Counted from the stretch's first letter, positions 1 through 9,376 are shown. The stretch: 64,000 nucleotides of DNA from Planctomyces sp. SH-PL14 (GCF_001610835.1 NZ_CP011270.1:1940001-2004000); one strand, 5' to 3'. Notes: generated from the letters alone by a model not told the origin. Numbers and translations are program-made.

Positions 1-985
1 CCATGACGGTCAGTTGCTCGAGAATCCGGCCGATCTCGCGATCCATGCGGTCGATCATCGCCGCGTGGACCGCCATCTTGTCGGCCTGAAACGCCTGCTG
101 CTCCGGCGTCAGATCCTTCCACGGGAGGGGCCGGTTCACCTCACCGGGCCCCAGCTTCTGGAGGGCCTCGGGAAAGTCGTACGGTGGACCGACATCCGCC
201 TCAGGAGCCGAGAGCGGCGCGGCGACGAGCCCCAATCGCTTCTGCCGCTCGTAGCGAGCCCCGCGGATCGCCTCCCACCCCGCCCTGTATTTTTCCTTGT
301 AGCGGGCGATGTCCTCCGGCAGGGCCTGCAGCGGGAAGTGCGGGGAGGTGAAGGCGACGTAGTAAAAGAACGGCTGCCCGGAGAACCGGGCGGCGTGCTC
401 TTGGAGGCATTCGACCGCGTGGTCGGCAATGCTCACCGTGCAGTACTGATCGCTCCAGCGGTGGTCCGGACCGATCTTCCGGCCGTCGACGAGGATGTTG
501 GCCGGGTGGAAGTACGAGTTGTGGTCCTCGAGCTGGAACGAGTGATCGAAGCCGTTCTCGAGCGGCTTCCCGTCGATGTGCCACTTCCCGGAGTGGTAGC
601 TGCGATACCCGAGCGGCCGCAGCCGCGCCGGAAGCAGCGGAGCCCAGCCGGGACGCGTCCCCTGCCCGCCGCTCTTCACTCCGGGGACCGTATCGCGGCG
701 GACCTGCTGGGCGTAGTAGCCGGTCATGAGCGCCGCCCGCGACGGCCAGCAGCGGGCCGTGTTGTAGAACTGCGTGAACCGCAGCCCGCCCGCCGCCAGC
801 CGGTCCAGGTTTGGCGTTTCGATCTCCCCGCCGTAGCAGCCGAGGTCGGAGTACCCGAGGTCGTCCGCAAACAGGATCAGAACGTTCGGGCGAGGAGTCT
901 CCGCCGCATCGGCCGGGGCACCGCCCCCTGAATCGCAAATGAGCAGGGCGGCGACAACGGAAAGAGTTCGCACGATCCAGAGCAT
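1..985 (-). CDS. Secreted sulfatase (arylsulfatase family), C-terminus beyond the window
   Basis: The reading frame begins at an ATG with a hydrophobic leader (about residues 1-25, ending near ADA) and runs off the left edge, so only about 328 residues are seen. It matches the alkaline-phosphatase-fold sulfatases: an N-terminal metal-binding stretch NVLILFADDLGYSDLGCYGG, then the activation motif C-W-P-S-R (ARCWPSRAALMTG), whose cysteine is converted to formylglycine by a maturation enzyme, then a GKWH motif. Such enzymes remove sulfate esters from polysaccharides in the periplasm or outside the cell and are very numerous in planctomycetes. The substrate cannot be read from this fragment. Family assignment is firm; specificity is unknown. 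Confidence 0.93.
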   Translation of the reverse strand, partial: MLWIVRTLSVVAALLICDSGGGAPADAAETPRPNVLILFADDLGYSDLGCYGGEIETPNLDRLAAGGLRFTQFYNTARCWPSRAALMTGYYAQQVRRDTVPGVKSGGQGTRPGWAPLLPARLRPLGYRSYHSGKWHIDGKPLENGFDHSFQLEDHNSYFHPANILVDGRKIGPDHRWSDQYCTVSIADHAVECLQEHAARFSGQPFFYYVAFTSPHFPLQALPEDIARYKEKYRAGWEAIRGARYERQKRLGLVAAPLSAPEADVGPPYDFPEALQKLGPGEVNRPLPWKDLTPEQQAFQADKMAVHAAMIDRMDREIGRILEQLTVM

Positions 986-1078
986 GGTTGGACCTCGATG
1001 AACGCTGCGCGGGCCCCTGTGTTTTAGAGACAAGCGATCCTGGATGGGAACCGAGCCCGCCTCCGGATCAGACGCCCG

Positions 1079-1390
1079 TTATGACGCCGCAAGCGACAGC
1101 CAGATCAGCGCGGCCGTCCCGCAGAGCAACAATGCCAAGCCCGCCGACAGAGAGCTCACGTGAATGATCCACCAGACTCGATCCGGCGTCGTGCAGAGAA
1201 ACGATGCCCATAGCTCCAGTCCGTTTCGCGGAGGCTCACCCCGCATGCGGTTCAGGCGCCAGGTCGCCGCCATGGCGGGAATCGGCTTCTCCCACATTCG
1301 CCGCGCGACAGCCGGAAACCACATGTGGAGCACGAACGTGGTGGCCCCCGCGGCGATCGCAAGCAAGATCACCACAACCGGTTCACTCAT
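1079..1390 (-). CDS. Small two-TM membrane protein, unknown function
   Basis: From the ATG at MSEPVVVILL the product is about 103 residues with two hydrophobic segments, one at the N-terminus (VVVILLAIAAGATTFVLHMW) and one near the C-terminus (LSAGLALLLCGTAALIWLSL), joined by a basic loop. An in-frame GTG 16 codons upstream (base 1438) would add a charged extension; neither start has a clear Shine-Dalgarno site. I do not recognise the family. It lies between the sulfatase and the kinase gene, all on the minus strand. It could be a chance frame, but the clean TM pattern argues for a real protein. Confidence 0.5.
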   Translation of the reverse strand: MSEPVVVILLAIAAGATTFVLHMWFPAVARRMWEKPIPAMAATWRLNRMRGEPPRNGLELWASFLCTTPDRVWWIIHVSSLSAGLALLLCGTAALIWLSLAAS

Positions 1391-1515
1391 CCTGGCCCAC
1401 CCCCTCGCGCCCTCCTCCACCCATTTCAACACGATCACGGCAGCCCAGCCGTCAGCTGACTCACCGGCGCGGTCCGGGACTACATACGGCAGAACCGCCC
1501 CTCAAAGAGAGCTGA

Positions 1516-2919
1516 CTAGCCGAGCAACCACCAGCTGATGCCAGCCAGAGCGCCGAGTACACCGAGAACGGCAGCGGTCACGGCCCCCGTGTTCAGCCGA
1601 TGGCGGCGCTTCTTCCGCCTCGCATGCAGCGTCCCGCTCCGCTTCTGCATCGCCGCCATCATCTGCACGGCGTTCGGAGTCGTGGGGACGTGCGGATCTT
1701 CCACCTCGACGGGGCGGCTCGTCGGCGGACGCCGCGGGGGACGCTCGGAGACCGTCGACCCGACAGAGAGCTGCGTCGAACGGGTCGGCGACATGATCGA
1801 CGACTTGCTCGTCTGGCTTGCTCCGCGCTCCCAGCCCTTCCGCTCAGCAATCTTACGGCGGGCCTTGAGAACGATACTGAAGTCGAATTCGACCGCGCTC
1901 GGCTCGGCCCACCGCTTCAGTTCGGCGGCCACGGCGAGCATGTCGGCCGGCCGGTCTTCGGGCCGCTTGGCCATCATCCGCTGCAGCAGGTCATCGAGCT
2001 CCTTCGGAACGCTCGGGACCCATTTGCGAACACTCCGCGGCGGAAGCTCGCGGTGGGCTTTCAGGACCTGAGCCCGGTCGGGCGCCTGGAACGGCGGCCG
2101 GGCGGCGAGGATGGCGAACAGCGTGCAGCCGAGGCCATAGACGTCGGCCCGCGCGTCCACATTGAAACTGTCGAGCGTCTGTTCGGGAGCGATGTAGTCC
2201 GGCGTCCCCAGGCAATCCTGGCCGAAGATCATCGACAGCGAAAACTCGTCCGACACCGCCTTGTCGCCGAGCGCCAGACCGAAGTCGAGGACCTTGACGT
2301 GACCGGTGCGGCCGACGAGGAGGTTATCGGGCTTGATATCCCGGTGAACCATTCCCTGCGAGTGAAGCGCGTGCAGGCCCAGAGCCGCCTGCCGGACCAG
2401 ATCGCACGCCAGACCGACCTCGAGCCGGCCCCGCAGGTTGACCAGTTCGTGGAATGCGATCCCTTCAAACAGCTCCATGACCTGATAGTCGGCATCGCCG
2501 AACAGGTCATTGGTGACGCCGCATTCCAGCGTGTTCAGAAGATTCGGGTGGGAGCAGCGGGTGCCGGCGACCCCTTCCAGGCCAAAACGGGCCCGCATCC
2601 CGGAGTCATGGCGGAAACGTTCGGCCAGCACCTTGAGGGCGATCGCCTCGCCGGTCTTCGGGTGCCGGGCCTTATAGACGGTCCCCATCCCGCCCCAGCC
2701 GACGGTATCGAGCAGCACGAAGTCCCCGACCCACAGGCGGCGGACATTCCCCTCAGCGATCTGCTGGACCTGAAAAGGGGTCAGCAGGCGGGCTTTCACG
2801 AAGGCGGCCGGCAGGTCTTCGGCATCGGCCTGACCTGCAATCTGAGCGATGAGTTCGGGCTTGAGCACCCGACTCTTCCGGAGACCCTCGAGGAAAGAGG
2901 AGTCCACAACGGACGACAT
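1516..2919 (-). CDS. Membrane-anchored Hanks-type Ser/Thr protein kinase
   Basis: A 467-residue kinase. After an alpha-helical N-terminal stretch of about 60 residues comes a complete catalytic domain: glycine loop VGWGGMGTVYKA (about 73-84), ATP lysine in ALKVL (about 96), HRDIKPDN loop (Asp about 194), DFG (about 212) and the GTPDYIAPEQ activation segment. A Ser/Thr/Pro-rich linker and a basic stretch precede a single C-terminal TM helix (about 447-465), so the kinase is cytoplasmic and tail-anchored. There is no extracellular sensor, unlike PknB. All catalytic residues are present. The N-terminal stretch, seen next to many planctomycete kinases, may be a docking region (inference). Start chosen at ATG over a GTG one codon upstream. 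Confidence 0.93.
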   Translation of the reverse strand: MSSVVDSSFLEGLRKSRVLKPELIAQIAGQADAEDLPAAFVKARLLTPFQVQQIAEGNVRRLWVGDFVLLDTVGWGGMGTVYKARHPKTGEAIALKVLAERFRHDSGMRARFGLEGVAGTRCSHPNLLNTLECGVTNDLFGDADYQVMELFEGIAFHELVNLRGRLEVGLACDLVRQAALGLHALHSQGMVHRDIKPDNLLVGRTGHVKVLDFGLALGDKAVSDEFSLSMIFGQDCLGTPDYIAPEQTLDSFNVDARADVYGLGCTLFAILAARPPFQAPDRAQVLKAHRELPPRSVRKWVPSVPKELDDLLQRMMAKRPEDRPADMLAVAAELKRWAEPSAVEFDFSIVLKARRKIAERKGWERGASQTSKSSIMSPTRSTQLSVGSTVSERPPRRPPTSRPVEVEDPHVPTTPNAVQMMAAMQKRSGTLHARRKKRRHRLNTGAVTAAVLGVLGALAGISWWLLG

Positions 2920-3057
2920 CACTGAGACTTTCCGCGTCGACCGGGGTCGACGGCGACTGACATCCCTGCCGCCTGGCGGACACGCTGGCCCCCTGCCACC
3001 GCATCCCGTTCGCTACACTTTCAATCTCAACCAATGCAATCTTAACGCTCAATATAG

Positions 3058-4011
3058 GTGCATCGAATCTCAACTCCGAATGAAAATAGCGAAACCTCTG
3101 AATTTTTGCCGAAACCGCGGATCAGTTCCGCGCCGGTCCCCAGTCCCTCGCAAGTCCTGATCCTCGGCTGCGGTTATCTCGGAATCCGCGTCGCGCGGAA
3201 CCTGCTGCAGTCCGGGACAACGGTGCACGTCCTGACGCGATCCGCCGACCGGGCTCGAACCCTGGCCGCCGCCGGGTTCCGGCCGCACGTCGGCGATGTC
3301 ATGGAACCGTCCTCGCTGGAAGAACTTCCGCAAGTCGATTCGGTCCTCCACTGCATCGGCTTCGACCGCACCGGGACGTGGAAAAAACGGGACGTCTATG
3401 TCGAAGGACTCGGGAACGCACTCGATGCAATTGGGCGAAAATCCGCCCGCTGGGTCCACGTCTCCAGCACGAGCGTGTACGGCCAGGACGACGGATCCGT
3501 GGTCGATGAAGCCTCCGTGACCGCCCCCGCCGCAGAGGGGGGGCAGATCTGCCTGGAGGCGGAGGCGGTCCTGGCGGCCTTCCGGGAGCGGACGGGAATC
3601 GCCACCTCCGTGCTTCGTCTGGCGGGGATCTACGGCCCGGGCCGGCTGCTCGCGAAAGCGGAGGTGCTGCGGCGAGGAGAGACTCTCAGCGGCAGCGGCC
3701 GGGAATGGCTCAACCTGATCCACGTCGAGGATGCGGCAACGATCGCCGTCACGGTTCTGGGGTGCGATCACCCTCCCGACGGCCTGCTCGTCTGCGACGA
3801 CGAGCCCGTCGAGCGCCGGCGTTATTACACAGCCCTCGCCCAACTGGCCGCTTCCCCGGCTCCGACCTTCTCCGAAGCCGCATCGAGCACTCGAAACAAA
3901 CGCTGTTCCAATCGCCGTTTGCGTTCGTTCGGCTTCTCCCTCTCGTACCCGACCATCGAGACCGGGCTGCCGCAAGCCTGGCGGGAGAGCGAACGAGCGG
4001 ATCCGGCTTGA
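3058..4011 (+). CDS. NAD-dependent epimerase/dehydratase-like SDR protein (YeeZ-like)
   Basis: The Rossmann motif GCGYLGIRVA (about residues 37-46) opens an atypical short-chain dehydrogenase fold; VHVSSTSVYGQ marks the active-site strand with the catalytic Ser/Thr and Tyr, and RLAGIYGPGR is typical of extended SDR enzymes. The usual YxxxK lysine is not at its expected place, as in the YeeZ-like atypical SDRs, so a classical epimerase reaction is doubtful. The start is a GTG giving a long polar N-terminal tail of about 30 residues; the real start may be further in, since no ATG lies before the Rossmann fold. It is divergent from the kinase gene across about 140 bp. Confidence 0.8.
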   Translation: MHRISTPNENSETSEFLPKPRISSAPVPSPSQVLILGCGYLGIRVARNLLQSGTTVHVLTRSADRARTLAAAGFRPHVGDVMEPSSLEELPQVDSVLHCIGFDRTGTWKKRDVYVEGLGNALDAIGRKSARWVHVSSTSVYGQDDGSVVDEASVTAPAAEGGQICLEAEAVLAAFRERTGIATSVLRLAGIYGPGRLLAKAEVLRRGETLSGSGREWLNLIHVEDAATIAVTVLGCDHPPDGLLVCDDEPVERRRYYTALAQLAASPAPTFSEAASSTRNKRCSNRRLRSFGFSLSYPTIETGLPQAWRESERADPA

Positions 4012-4253
4012 ACGGATCGACGCCCCCTGCCAGCATGGCGGGAGTCGGAAAGAGCGATCTCGGCCTCAGCAGGTCGAAGGCTCGCCGCGTGCGGCAAAAC
4101 GAAACGGCTCACAAGAATCTGCAAAAAGTGACGGCGGTTGATGCGAGATTGACCGCCCCCTGAACAAGAACCGCCGCTAGTATTTGCCTCCCCCTTCCGA
4201 GTGAACGACGATTCCGGCGCAGGCCGTTTTCTTCCCCGTCGCAGGGTTCGTGA

Positions 4254-7187
4254 ATGTCGGTCGGCTCTCCTCCCATTCCTTCGCTCCTGACTCATCCCAC
4301 GGGCGAGATGCGGGAACGGATTCGAGGCATGGACTGGTCGCGCACCGCGCTCGGTCCGCGCGAGTCCTGGCCGGCGCCCCTGCGGATGGCGGTCGACCTG
4401 ATCCTCGACATGCCCGTCCCCGCGGCGGTGCTGTGGGGGCCGGACCTGATCCAGATCTACAACGACGGCTACGCGGTCATCGCCGGCGGAAAGCACCCGG
4501 GAGCGCTCGGACTCCTGAACGCCGCCTGCTGGCCGGAAGTGCAGGAGGTCGTCCGGCCGCTCTATGAGCGAGTTCTGAAGGGGGAGCCGATCTTCGTCGC
4601 GGACCTGCCGCTGACGCTGGCCCGGAAAGCGGTCCCCGAACAGGTCCACCTCTCGGTCGCGTACACTCCTTTGCGGCAGGAAAGCGGAGAGGTCTGCGGA
4701 ATCCTGGCGGTCCTCTCCGAAACAACCGAACTGGTCCGGACGGAACAGCGTCGACAGCAGGCGGAGCGGGAGCGGCTCCGACTGGCGGAACAGCAGCGGC
4801 TGGCGCTGGAGGCGGCCCAGATGGGCTGGTGGCACTACGACGTCGAGCAGGACTGCGTTCACTGGGACGAGCGGCTGCAGGCGATGTTCGGCATCGAGCG
4901 GGCCGACATGAAGCTCGAAGACGTCCTGGCCTACCTCTCCCCCGACGACGCCGAAAAGGTCGCCGCCGCCCTCCGGACCGCGCTCGATCCCGCCTCGACC
5001 GTGCCGTACCGCGTCGAATATCGCGTCCGCCGCCCCGACGGCACCCGCCGCTGGCTGCAGTCCCGTGGTCAGGCGCTGAAGGTGGGCGAAGGGGCGGAGC
5101 AGCGCGTGGTCGGGATCTATGGAACCGCCCTCGATATCACCGAGACCAAGGAGTCGGACACGGCGCTCCGCACCGCCGCGGCCCGGCTGAACCTGGCGCT
5201 CGAGGCGGGGCATCTCGGAACGTGGGAGTGGGACGCCCGGAGCGACGCGATGACGCTCTCTCCGCGAGCCCGGCGGCTCTACGGCGTGGCGGACGGGGTC
5301 TCGACGACACGCGCCGAAGTCCGGCAGCTGCTCCAGCCCGAGCATCGCGAGCTGGCCCGCCAGAAGCTGGAGGAGATCGTCCGGACGAAGGGGGAATACG
5401 AGATCGAGTATGCGCTGGCGGCCCCCCGGAGCGACTCGGCCGCCTCCCCGACGTGGCTCGCCGCGCGGGGCCGGTGCATCTTCAACTCCGCCGGCGACGT
5501 CGTCGGCATGATCGGGGTGGTGCAGGACATCACGCCGCAGAAGCAGTATGAAGACAGCCAGGCGCGGCGGATCGAGGAGATCGATTCCGAGCGGGCCCGC
5601 CTGAGCGCGGCCTTCCAGAAATCCCCGGCGTTCATGTGCGTCCTGCGGGGGCCGGAGCACGTCTTCGAGTTCGTGAACGACCAGTATTCGCAGCTCGTCG
5701 GAGAGCGGGATCTGATCGGATTGCCGGTCCTCAAGGCGCTCCCCGAGATCGAGGGGCAGGGCTACCTCGAGCTGCTCGACCGGGTCCTGGCGAGCGGCCA
5801 GCGGTACGTCGGGCGGGACATGTCGGTTTCGATCCAGCGGAAGCCCGGCGAGCCGCTGGAGGAGCGGTTCATCGACTTCGTCTACCAGCCTCTCACGGCG
5901 GCGGACGGCCAGGCGACCGGCATCTTCGTCCACGGGGTCGACAGCACCGAGATGAAGCAGGGGCTCCAAGAGCGGGAGCGGCTGCTCGACCGGGAACGCA
6001 CCGCTCGGGCCGACGCCGAGCGAGCCAACAAGATGAAGGACGAGTTCCTGTCGACCCTCAGCCACGAGTTGCGGACGCCGCTCAATGCGATCCTCGGCTG
6101 GGCGCAGGTCCTGCGGGCGAACACGAAGGACCCGGCGGCCCTCGCCGAGGGACTGGAGACGATCGAGCGGAACGCCCTCTCGCAGACGAAGATCATCGAG
6201 GACCTCCTCGACATGAGCCGGATCATCTCCGGAAAGGTCCGTCTCGACGTCCAGCGCGTCGATCTGGCAGAGGTCATCCGGACCGGCGTCGAAACCGTCC
6301 GCCCCGCGGCCGAAGGAAAAGGGGTCCGGATCACGACGGTCCTCGATCCGCTCGCCGGCCCGGTCGTCGGCGACCCCGACCGGCTGCAGCAGGTCGTCTG
6401 GAACCTCCTCAACAACGCGGTCAAGTTCACCCCCCGCGACGGGCGGGTCCAGGTCGCCCTGGAGCGGGTCAACTCGCACATCGAAATGAGCGTCATGGAC
6501 ACCGGGATCGGGATCGCGCCCGAGTTCCTCCCGCACGTCTTCGACCGCTTCCGGCAGGCGGACTCCTCCACGACGCGGCGGCACAGCGGCCTGGGCCTGG
6601 GGCTGGCCATCGTCCGGCAGCTCGTCGAGCTCCACGGCGGGAGCGTCCGGGTGAAGAGTCCCGGCATCGACCAGGGGTCGACCTTCACGGTGGCGCTCCC
6701 GATGTCGGCGGTCCATCCGGATCCGGCTCCCGAGCGGGAGCGGTTCCATCCGCGGTCGCAGAAGATCTCCGATCCGGAACAGGACGCGCTCGTCTTCCTG
6801 CCGGGGGTCCGGGTCCTGGTCGTCGACGACGAGCCGGACGCGCGGACGCTGATCCGGAAGATCCTGGAAGACTGCGATGCCCGGGTCACCACGGCAGGAT
6901 CGGCAGTCGAGGCGATGGAGCTGATCTTCAAGGAGCAGTTCGACGTCCTGGTCAGCGACATCGGGATGCCGGACGTCGACGGCTATCGGCTGATCCGCCG
7001 GATCCGGAAGCTCACTCCCGAGCAGGGAGGGACGATTCCGGCCCTGGCGCTGACCGCGTTTGCCCGTTCCGAGGACCGGATGCGGGCCATCCGCTGCGGC
7101 TTCAACATGCACATCTCGAAGCCGGTCGAACGGGCCGAACTGGTGACGATGGTGGCCAGCCTGAGCGGCGCTTCCGGGACGCCTTAG
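4254..7187 (+). CDS. Multi-PAS hybrid histidine kinase with receiver domain
   Basis: A 977-residue soluble sensor with no signal peptide or TM segment. Visible order: an N-terminal PAS/GAF-like sensor (about 35-160), PAS domains near 180-300, 310-430 and 450-570, a short coiled coil (about 570-597), HisKA with the H-box LSTLSHELRTPLNAI (His 604), a HATPase domain with N, G1 and G2 boxes (WNLLNNAVKF, DTGIGI, GLGLGLAI; about 705-816), and a C-terminal receiver (about 852-970; acidic pocket DDE, phosphoacceptor Asp 902 in VSDIGMPD, Lys 956). Signals are therefore cytoplasmic or diffusible. The downstream HTH-receiver gene could be a partner, but it has its own promoter. Confidence 0.93.
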   Translation: MSVGSPPIPSLLTHPTGEMRERIRGMDWSRTALGPRESWPAPLRMAVDLILDMPVPAAVLWGPDLIQIYNDGYAVIAGGKHPGALGLLNAACWPEVQEVVRPLYERVLKGEPIFVADLPLTLARKAVPEQVHLSVAYTPLRQESGEVCGILAVLSETTELVRTEQRRQQAERERLRLAEQQRLALEAAQMGWWHYDVEQDCVHWDERLQAMFGIERADMKLEDVLAYLSPDDAEKVAAALRTALDPASTVPYRVEYRVRRPDGTRRWLQSRGQALKVGEGAEQRVVGIYGTALDITETKESDTALRTAAARLNLALEAGHLGTWEWDARSDAMTLSPRARRLYGVADGVSTTRAEVRQLLQPEHRELARQKLEEIVRTKGEYEIEYALAAPRSDSAASPTWLAARGRCIFNSAGDVVGMIGVVQDITPQKQYEDSQARRIEEIDSERARLSAAFQKSPAFMCVLRGPEHVFEFVNDQYSQLVGERDLIGLPVLKALPEIEGQGYLELLDRVLASGQRYVGRDMSVSIQRKPGEPLEERFIDFVYQPLTAADGQATGIFVHGVDSTEMKQGLQERERLLDRERTARADAERANKMKDEFLSTLSHELRTPLNAILGWAQVLRANTKDPAALAEGLETIERNALSQTKIIEDLLDMSRIISGKVRLDVQRVDLAEVIRTGVETVRPAAEGKGVRITTVLDPLAGPVVGDPDRLQQVVWNLLNNAVKFTPRDGRVQVALERVNSHIEMSVMDTGIGIAPEFLPHVFDRFRQADSSTTRRHSGLGLGLAIVRQLVELHGGSVRVKSPGIDQGSTFTVALPMSAVHPDPAPERERFHPRSQKISDPEQDALVFLPGVRVLVVDDEPDARTLIRKILEDCDARVTTAGSAVEAMELIFKEQFDVLVSDIGMPDVDGYRLIRRIRKLTPEQGGTIPALALTAFARSEDRMRAIRCGFNMHISKPVERAELVTMVASLSGASGTP

Positions 7188-7271
7188 CGGCGCTCCAGAT
7201 CGCCCGAAAGTGTCCATCTGCGGAGCCTTGAGAGCGCTGGCAGGCTGGGCGGTCTGCCTAGAAAACCCCTG

Positions 7272-7299
7272 TTGACCCGGTCTGCGAAGCCGTTAGAAT
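7272..7299 (+). promoter_or_regulatory. Sigma-70-like promoter for the HTH-receiver gene
   Basis: TTGACC and TAGAAT are separated by 16 bp, a good match to the housekeeping -35/-10 pattern. It lies about 165 bp ahead of the HTH-receiver start and after the hybrid kinase stop, so that gene can be transcribed on its own with a long leader. Confidence 0.6.
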
Positions 7300-7464
7300 C
7301 CGCACAACCGAGAACCTTGGCAAACTCGCTACTTTGCAGAGTTCGTCAGGTTTGACCGAGAGGTCACGGATCGGATGACTCCCGAAGGGACGGATTCTCG
7401 GGAGGGATGCGTGCTAGGTCCAGCCGCCGTGCGTTGGACCGAAACCAACGGATGGATCAGCACT

Positions 7465-8049
7465 ATGAAGACCGTCTTTACCACGGGTGAAGCTGCCAAG
7501 ATCTGCAAGGTCAGCCAGCAAACCATCATCCGTTGCTTTGACTCCGGCCAGCTCAAGGGATTCCGCGTCCCCGGCTCGCGCTTCCGCCGGATTCCCCGTG
7601 ACGTCCTCTACAAGTTCATGAAGGACAACGGGATCCCGACCGACGCCCTCGAAAGCGGCAAGCGCAAAGCCCTTGTCGTCGACGACGATCCGGATCTGGT
7701 CGAACTGATCAAGGACGCCCTGGAAGGGGATGGCCGGTTCGAAGTCCGCGTGGCGAACAACGGTTTCGACGCCGGGATGATGGTCCGGGAATACCGTCCG
7801 GACGTGATCGTCCTCGACGTGATGCTGCCGGACATCAACGGCAAGGAAGTCTGCCAGCGGGTCCGGAGCGATTCGTCCCTCGACGACGTCAAGATCCTGT
7901 GCATCAGCGGGATGGTGGAAGCGAGCAAGATCGAAGAGCTCAAGGCGGCGGGCGCCAACGACTTCCTCCAGAAGCCGTTCGAAGTCGACAAGCTCATCGA
8001 GCGTCTCTGCCAGCATCTCGACATGGACATGCCGGTCGCTTCGCGCTAG
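7465..8049 (+). CDS. Response regulator with N-terminal excisionase/MerR-type HTH
   Basis: A 194-residue fusion. Residues 1-52 are a winged helix-turn-helix of the excisionase/MerR-like type (FTTGEAAKICKVSQQTIIRCFDSG followed by the wing VPGSRFRRIPRD). Residues about 67-188 are a receiver domain with the acidic pair DDD (about 73-75), phosphoacceptor Asp 118 in VLDVMLPD, and conserved Lys 170 in QKPFEVD. The order is the reverse of ordinary response regulators, where the receiver comes first. It is likely to bind DNA under phosphorylation control; the partner kinase may be one of its two neighbours (inference). The ATG is chosen because the HTH starts directly after it; an upstream in-frame extension of 30 codons has no domain content. 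Confidence 0.88.
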   Translation: MKTVFTTGEAAKICKVSQQTIIRCFDSGQLKGFRVPGSRFRRIPRDVLYKFMKDNGIPTDALESGKRKALVVDDDPDLVELIKDALEGDGRFEVRVANNGFDAGMMVREYRPDVIVLDVMLPDINGKEVCQRVRSDSSLDDVKILCISGMVEASKIEELKAAGANDFLQKPFEVDKLIERLCQHLDMDMPVASR

Positions 8050-8105
8050 CGAACAGAGCGCCCGGGCGTTCCAGTCCGCGGCATGAAGTGATCGTTGAAG
8101 AAGCG

Positions 8106-8130
8106 GGAGGCCTTGCGATGCGGGGCCTCC
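8106..8130 (+). other. Hairpin preceding the terminator
   Basis: GGAGGCC and GGCCTCC form a perfect 7-bp stem with an 11-nt loop, 14 bp ahead of the main terminator hairpin. It may assist termination or protect the 3' end of the HTH-receiver mRNA. Confidence 0.5.
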
Positions 8131-8143
8131 AAGTCAGAATTCG

Positions 8144-8170
8144 AGCCGCGGCACGTGCCGCGGCTTTTTT
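8144..8170 (+). terminator. Rho-independent terminator after the HTH-receiver gene
   Basis: A perfect 9-bp GC-rich stem (AGCCGCGGC / GCCGCGGCT) with the 4-nt loop ACGT is followed directly by a run of six T. This is the clearest intrinsic terminator in the window. It separates the HTH-receiver gene from the next kinase gene and rules out start codons for that kinase upstream of it. Confidence 0.9.
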
Positions 8171-8184
8171 CATGGACTCCTGCC

Positions 8185-9321
8185 GTGTCGAGTGACTGCT
8201 CCGAACTCTCGCTCGGCTTTCTCCAATCGATTCTGCCGTGTCACTCGGTCGTCACGTTCTGTGAGCGGGCCCTCGAGTTCTGGCAGAGCCATGTCGCCCC
8301 CGAGGCAGCCGCTCCCGACTCGCCGGAGGCTTCGGCGACACCCCTGATCCTCGTCCGCTCTCCCACCCGTCGGGCCTGGTTTTCCGTCGGGCTGACCGAC
8401 GGCGACGTTCGCGCCACGCTCCTGAAGGACCGCCCCTGGGATGGGGCTTCATCGCCCGGCCGCGACGGACTCCGTCAATGGCAGCGATGCGAATGGCTGA
8501 CGGAGGTGGAAGGAGATGTGGACCTGGTCGGAGAGATCGGAACCGCGGCCGACTCCTCGGCCTCCAGGCCCGCCGAGCAGACGTGGAGCCAGCTTGTCCT
8601 GGCGGTGTGGCCGCAGATCTACTCGGAGGAGTCGACCTTCCTGAAGCGGAAGCTGGAGGCGATGGCGGAGTTCGCCGCGGGGGCCGGGCACGAGATCAAC
8701 AACCCCGCCGCCACGATCGTGGGCCGCGCCGGACAGCTCCTGCGGGAGGAGACCGACCCGGAACGCCGCCGGCACCTCGCCACGATTGGGGCCCAGGCGT
8801 ATCGCATCCGGGACATGATCGGCGACGCCATCCTCTTCGCCCGTCCGCCGCGACCCAGTTTCGCCGACGTACGTCTCAGCGAGGTCGTCCTGGCCGCCCT
8901 GAATCTCCTCGATGAACGCCTGCGGAAGAAGTCGCTCGCAGTCACCGTGGAGGCGCCGACGGATCCCGAATGGACCGTCCCGGCGGATCGGACGCAGATG
9001 GAGATCGTCTTCTGCGAGCTGCTCCGGAACGCGATCGAGGCCAGCTCCCCCGGGCACGCGATCCGAGTCGCACGCCGGCAGTTCGAACGGTCAGGACAGC
9101 GACTCGTCGAGTGGCTCGTCGAGGACGGCGGGCGGGGGCTAACGGAGACGGAGCGCGAGCACCTGTTCGATCCCTTCTTCTCCGGCCGCCAGGCAGGCCG
9201 CGGCCTGGGCTTCGGGCTCCCGAAGGCCTGGCGGATCGTCGATCAGCACCGCGGATCGCTGACAGTCGAAGCCGAACCGTCCGCGACGCGGTTCTTTCTC
9301 ACGATGCCGGCGGCTTCCTAG
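8185..9321 (+). CDS. Soluble histidine kinase (HisKA-HATPase) with an unrecognised N-terminal domain
   Basis: About 378 residues. The N-terminal 150 residues match no domain I recognise. HisKA follows with the H-box FAAGAGHEINNPAATIVGRA (His about 169), of the NtrB/GHEINNP class, then a HATPase domain with N-box CELLRNAIEAS, a degenerate G1 (VEDGGRGL) and G2 GLGFGL. There is no TM segment. The start is set at GTG because a strong terminator lies just upstream; the longer in-frame reading would pass through that hairpin. No good Shine-Dalgarno is seen, so the exact start is uncertain. It probably works with the adjacent HTH-receiver protein (inference from position). Confidence 0.85.
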   Translation: MSSDCSELSLGFLQSILPCHSVVTFCERALEFWQSHVAPEAAAPDSPEASATPLILVRSPTRRAWFSVGLTDGDVRATLLKDRPWDGASSPGRDGLRQWQRCEWLTEVEGDVDLVGEIGTAADSSASRPAEQTWSQLVLAVWPQIYSEESTFLKRKLEAMAEFAAGAGHEINNPAATIVGRAGQLLREETDPERRRHLATIGAQAYRIRDMIGDAILFARPPRPSFADVRLSEVVLAALNLLDERLRKKSLAVTVEAPTDPEWTVPADRTQMEIVFCELLRNAIEASSPGHAIRVARRQFERSGQRLVEWLVEDGGRGLTETEREHLFDPFFSGRQAGRGLGFGLPKAWRIVDQHRGSLTVEAEPSATRFFLTMPAAS

Positions 9322-9351
9322 AGCCGTTCGCGTGGTCAGAGGCCGGGAGGG

Positions 9352-9376
9352 CCACAGCTGAACACAGACATAAAGG
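9352..9376 (+). repeat. Degenerate CCACAG...ACACAGA-type short repeat
   Basis: The stretch CCACAGCTGAACACAGACAT resembles the ACAGAT-type repeat seen again near 57.97 kb. It sits about 30 bp after the kinase stop. Function unknown. Confidence 0.4.

Noticed and set aside
3825-7217. Very long open frames antisense to known genes (for example here, 19148-22165, 46317-49355, 53870-57115)
   Set aside because: They lie opposite genes with clear domains, have Arg/Pro/Gly-rich products, and are expected by chance in high-GC DNA.
7375-7464. Longer N-terminus for the HTH-receiver protein
   Set aside because: The added residues have no domain content; the HTH begins right after the chosen ATG.
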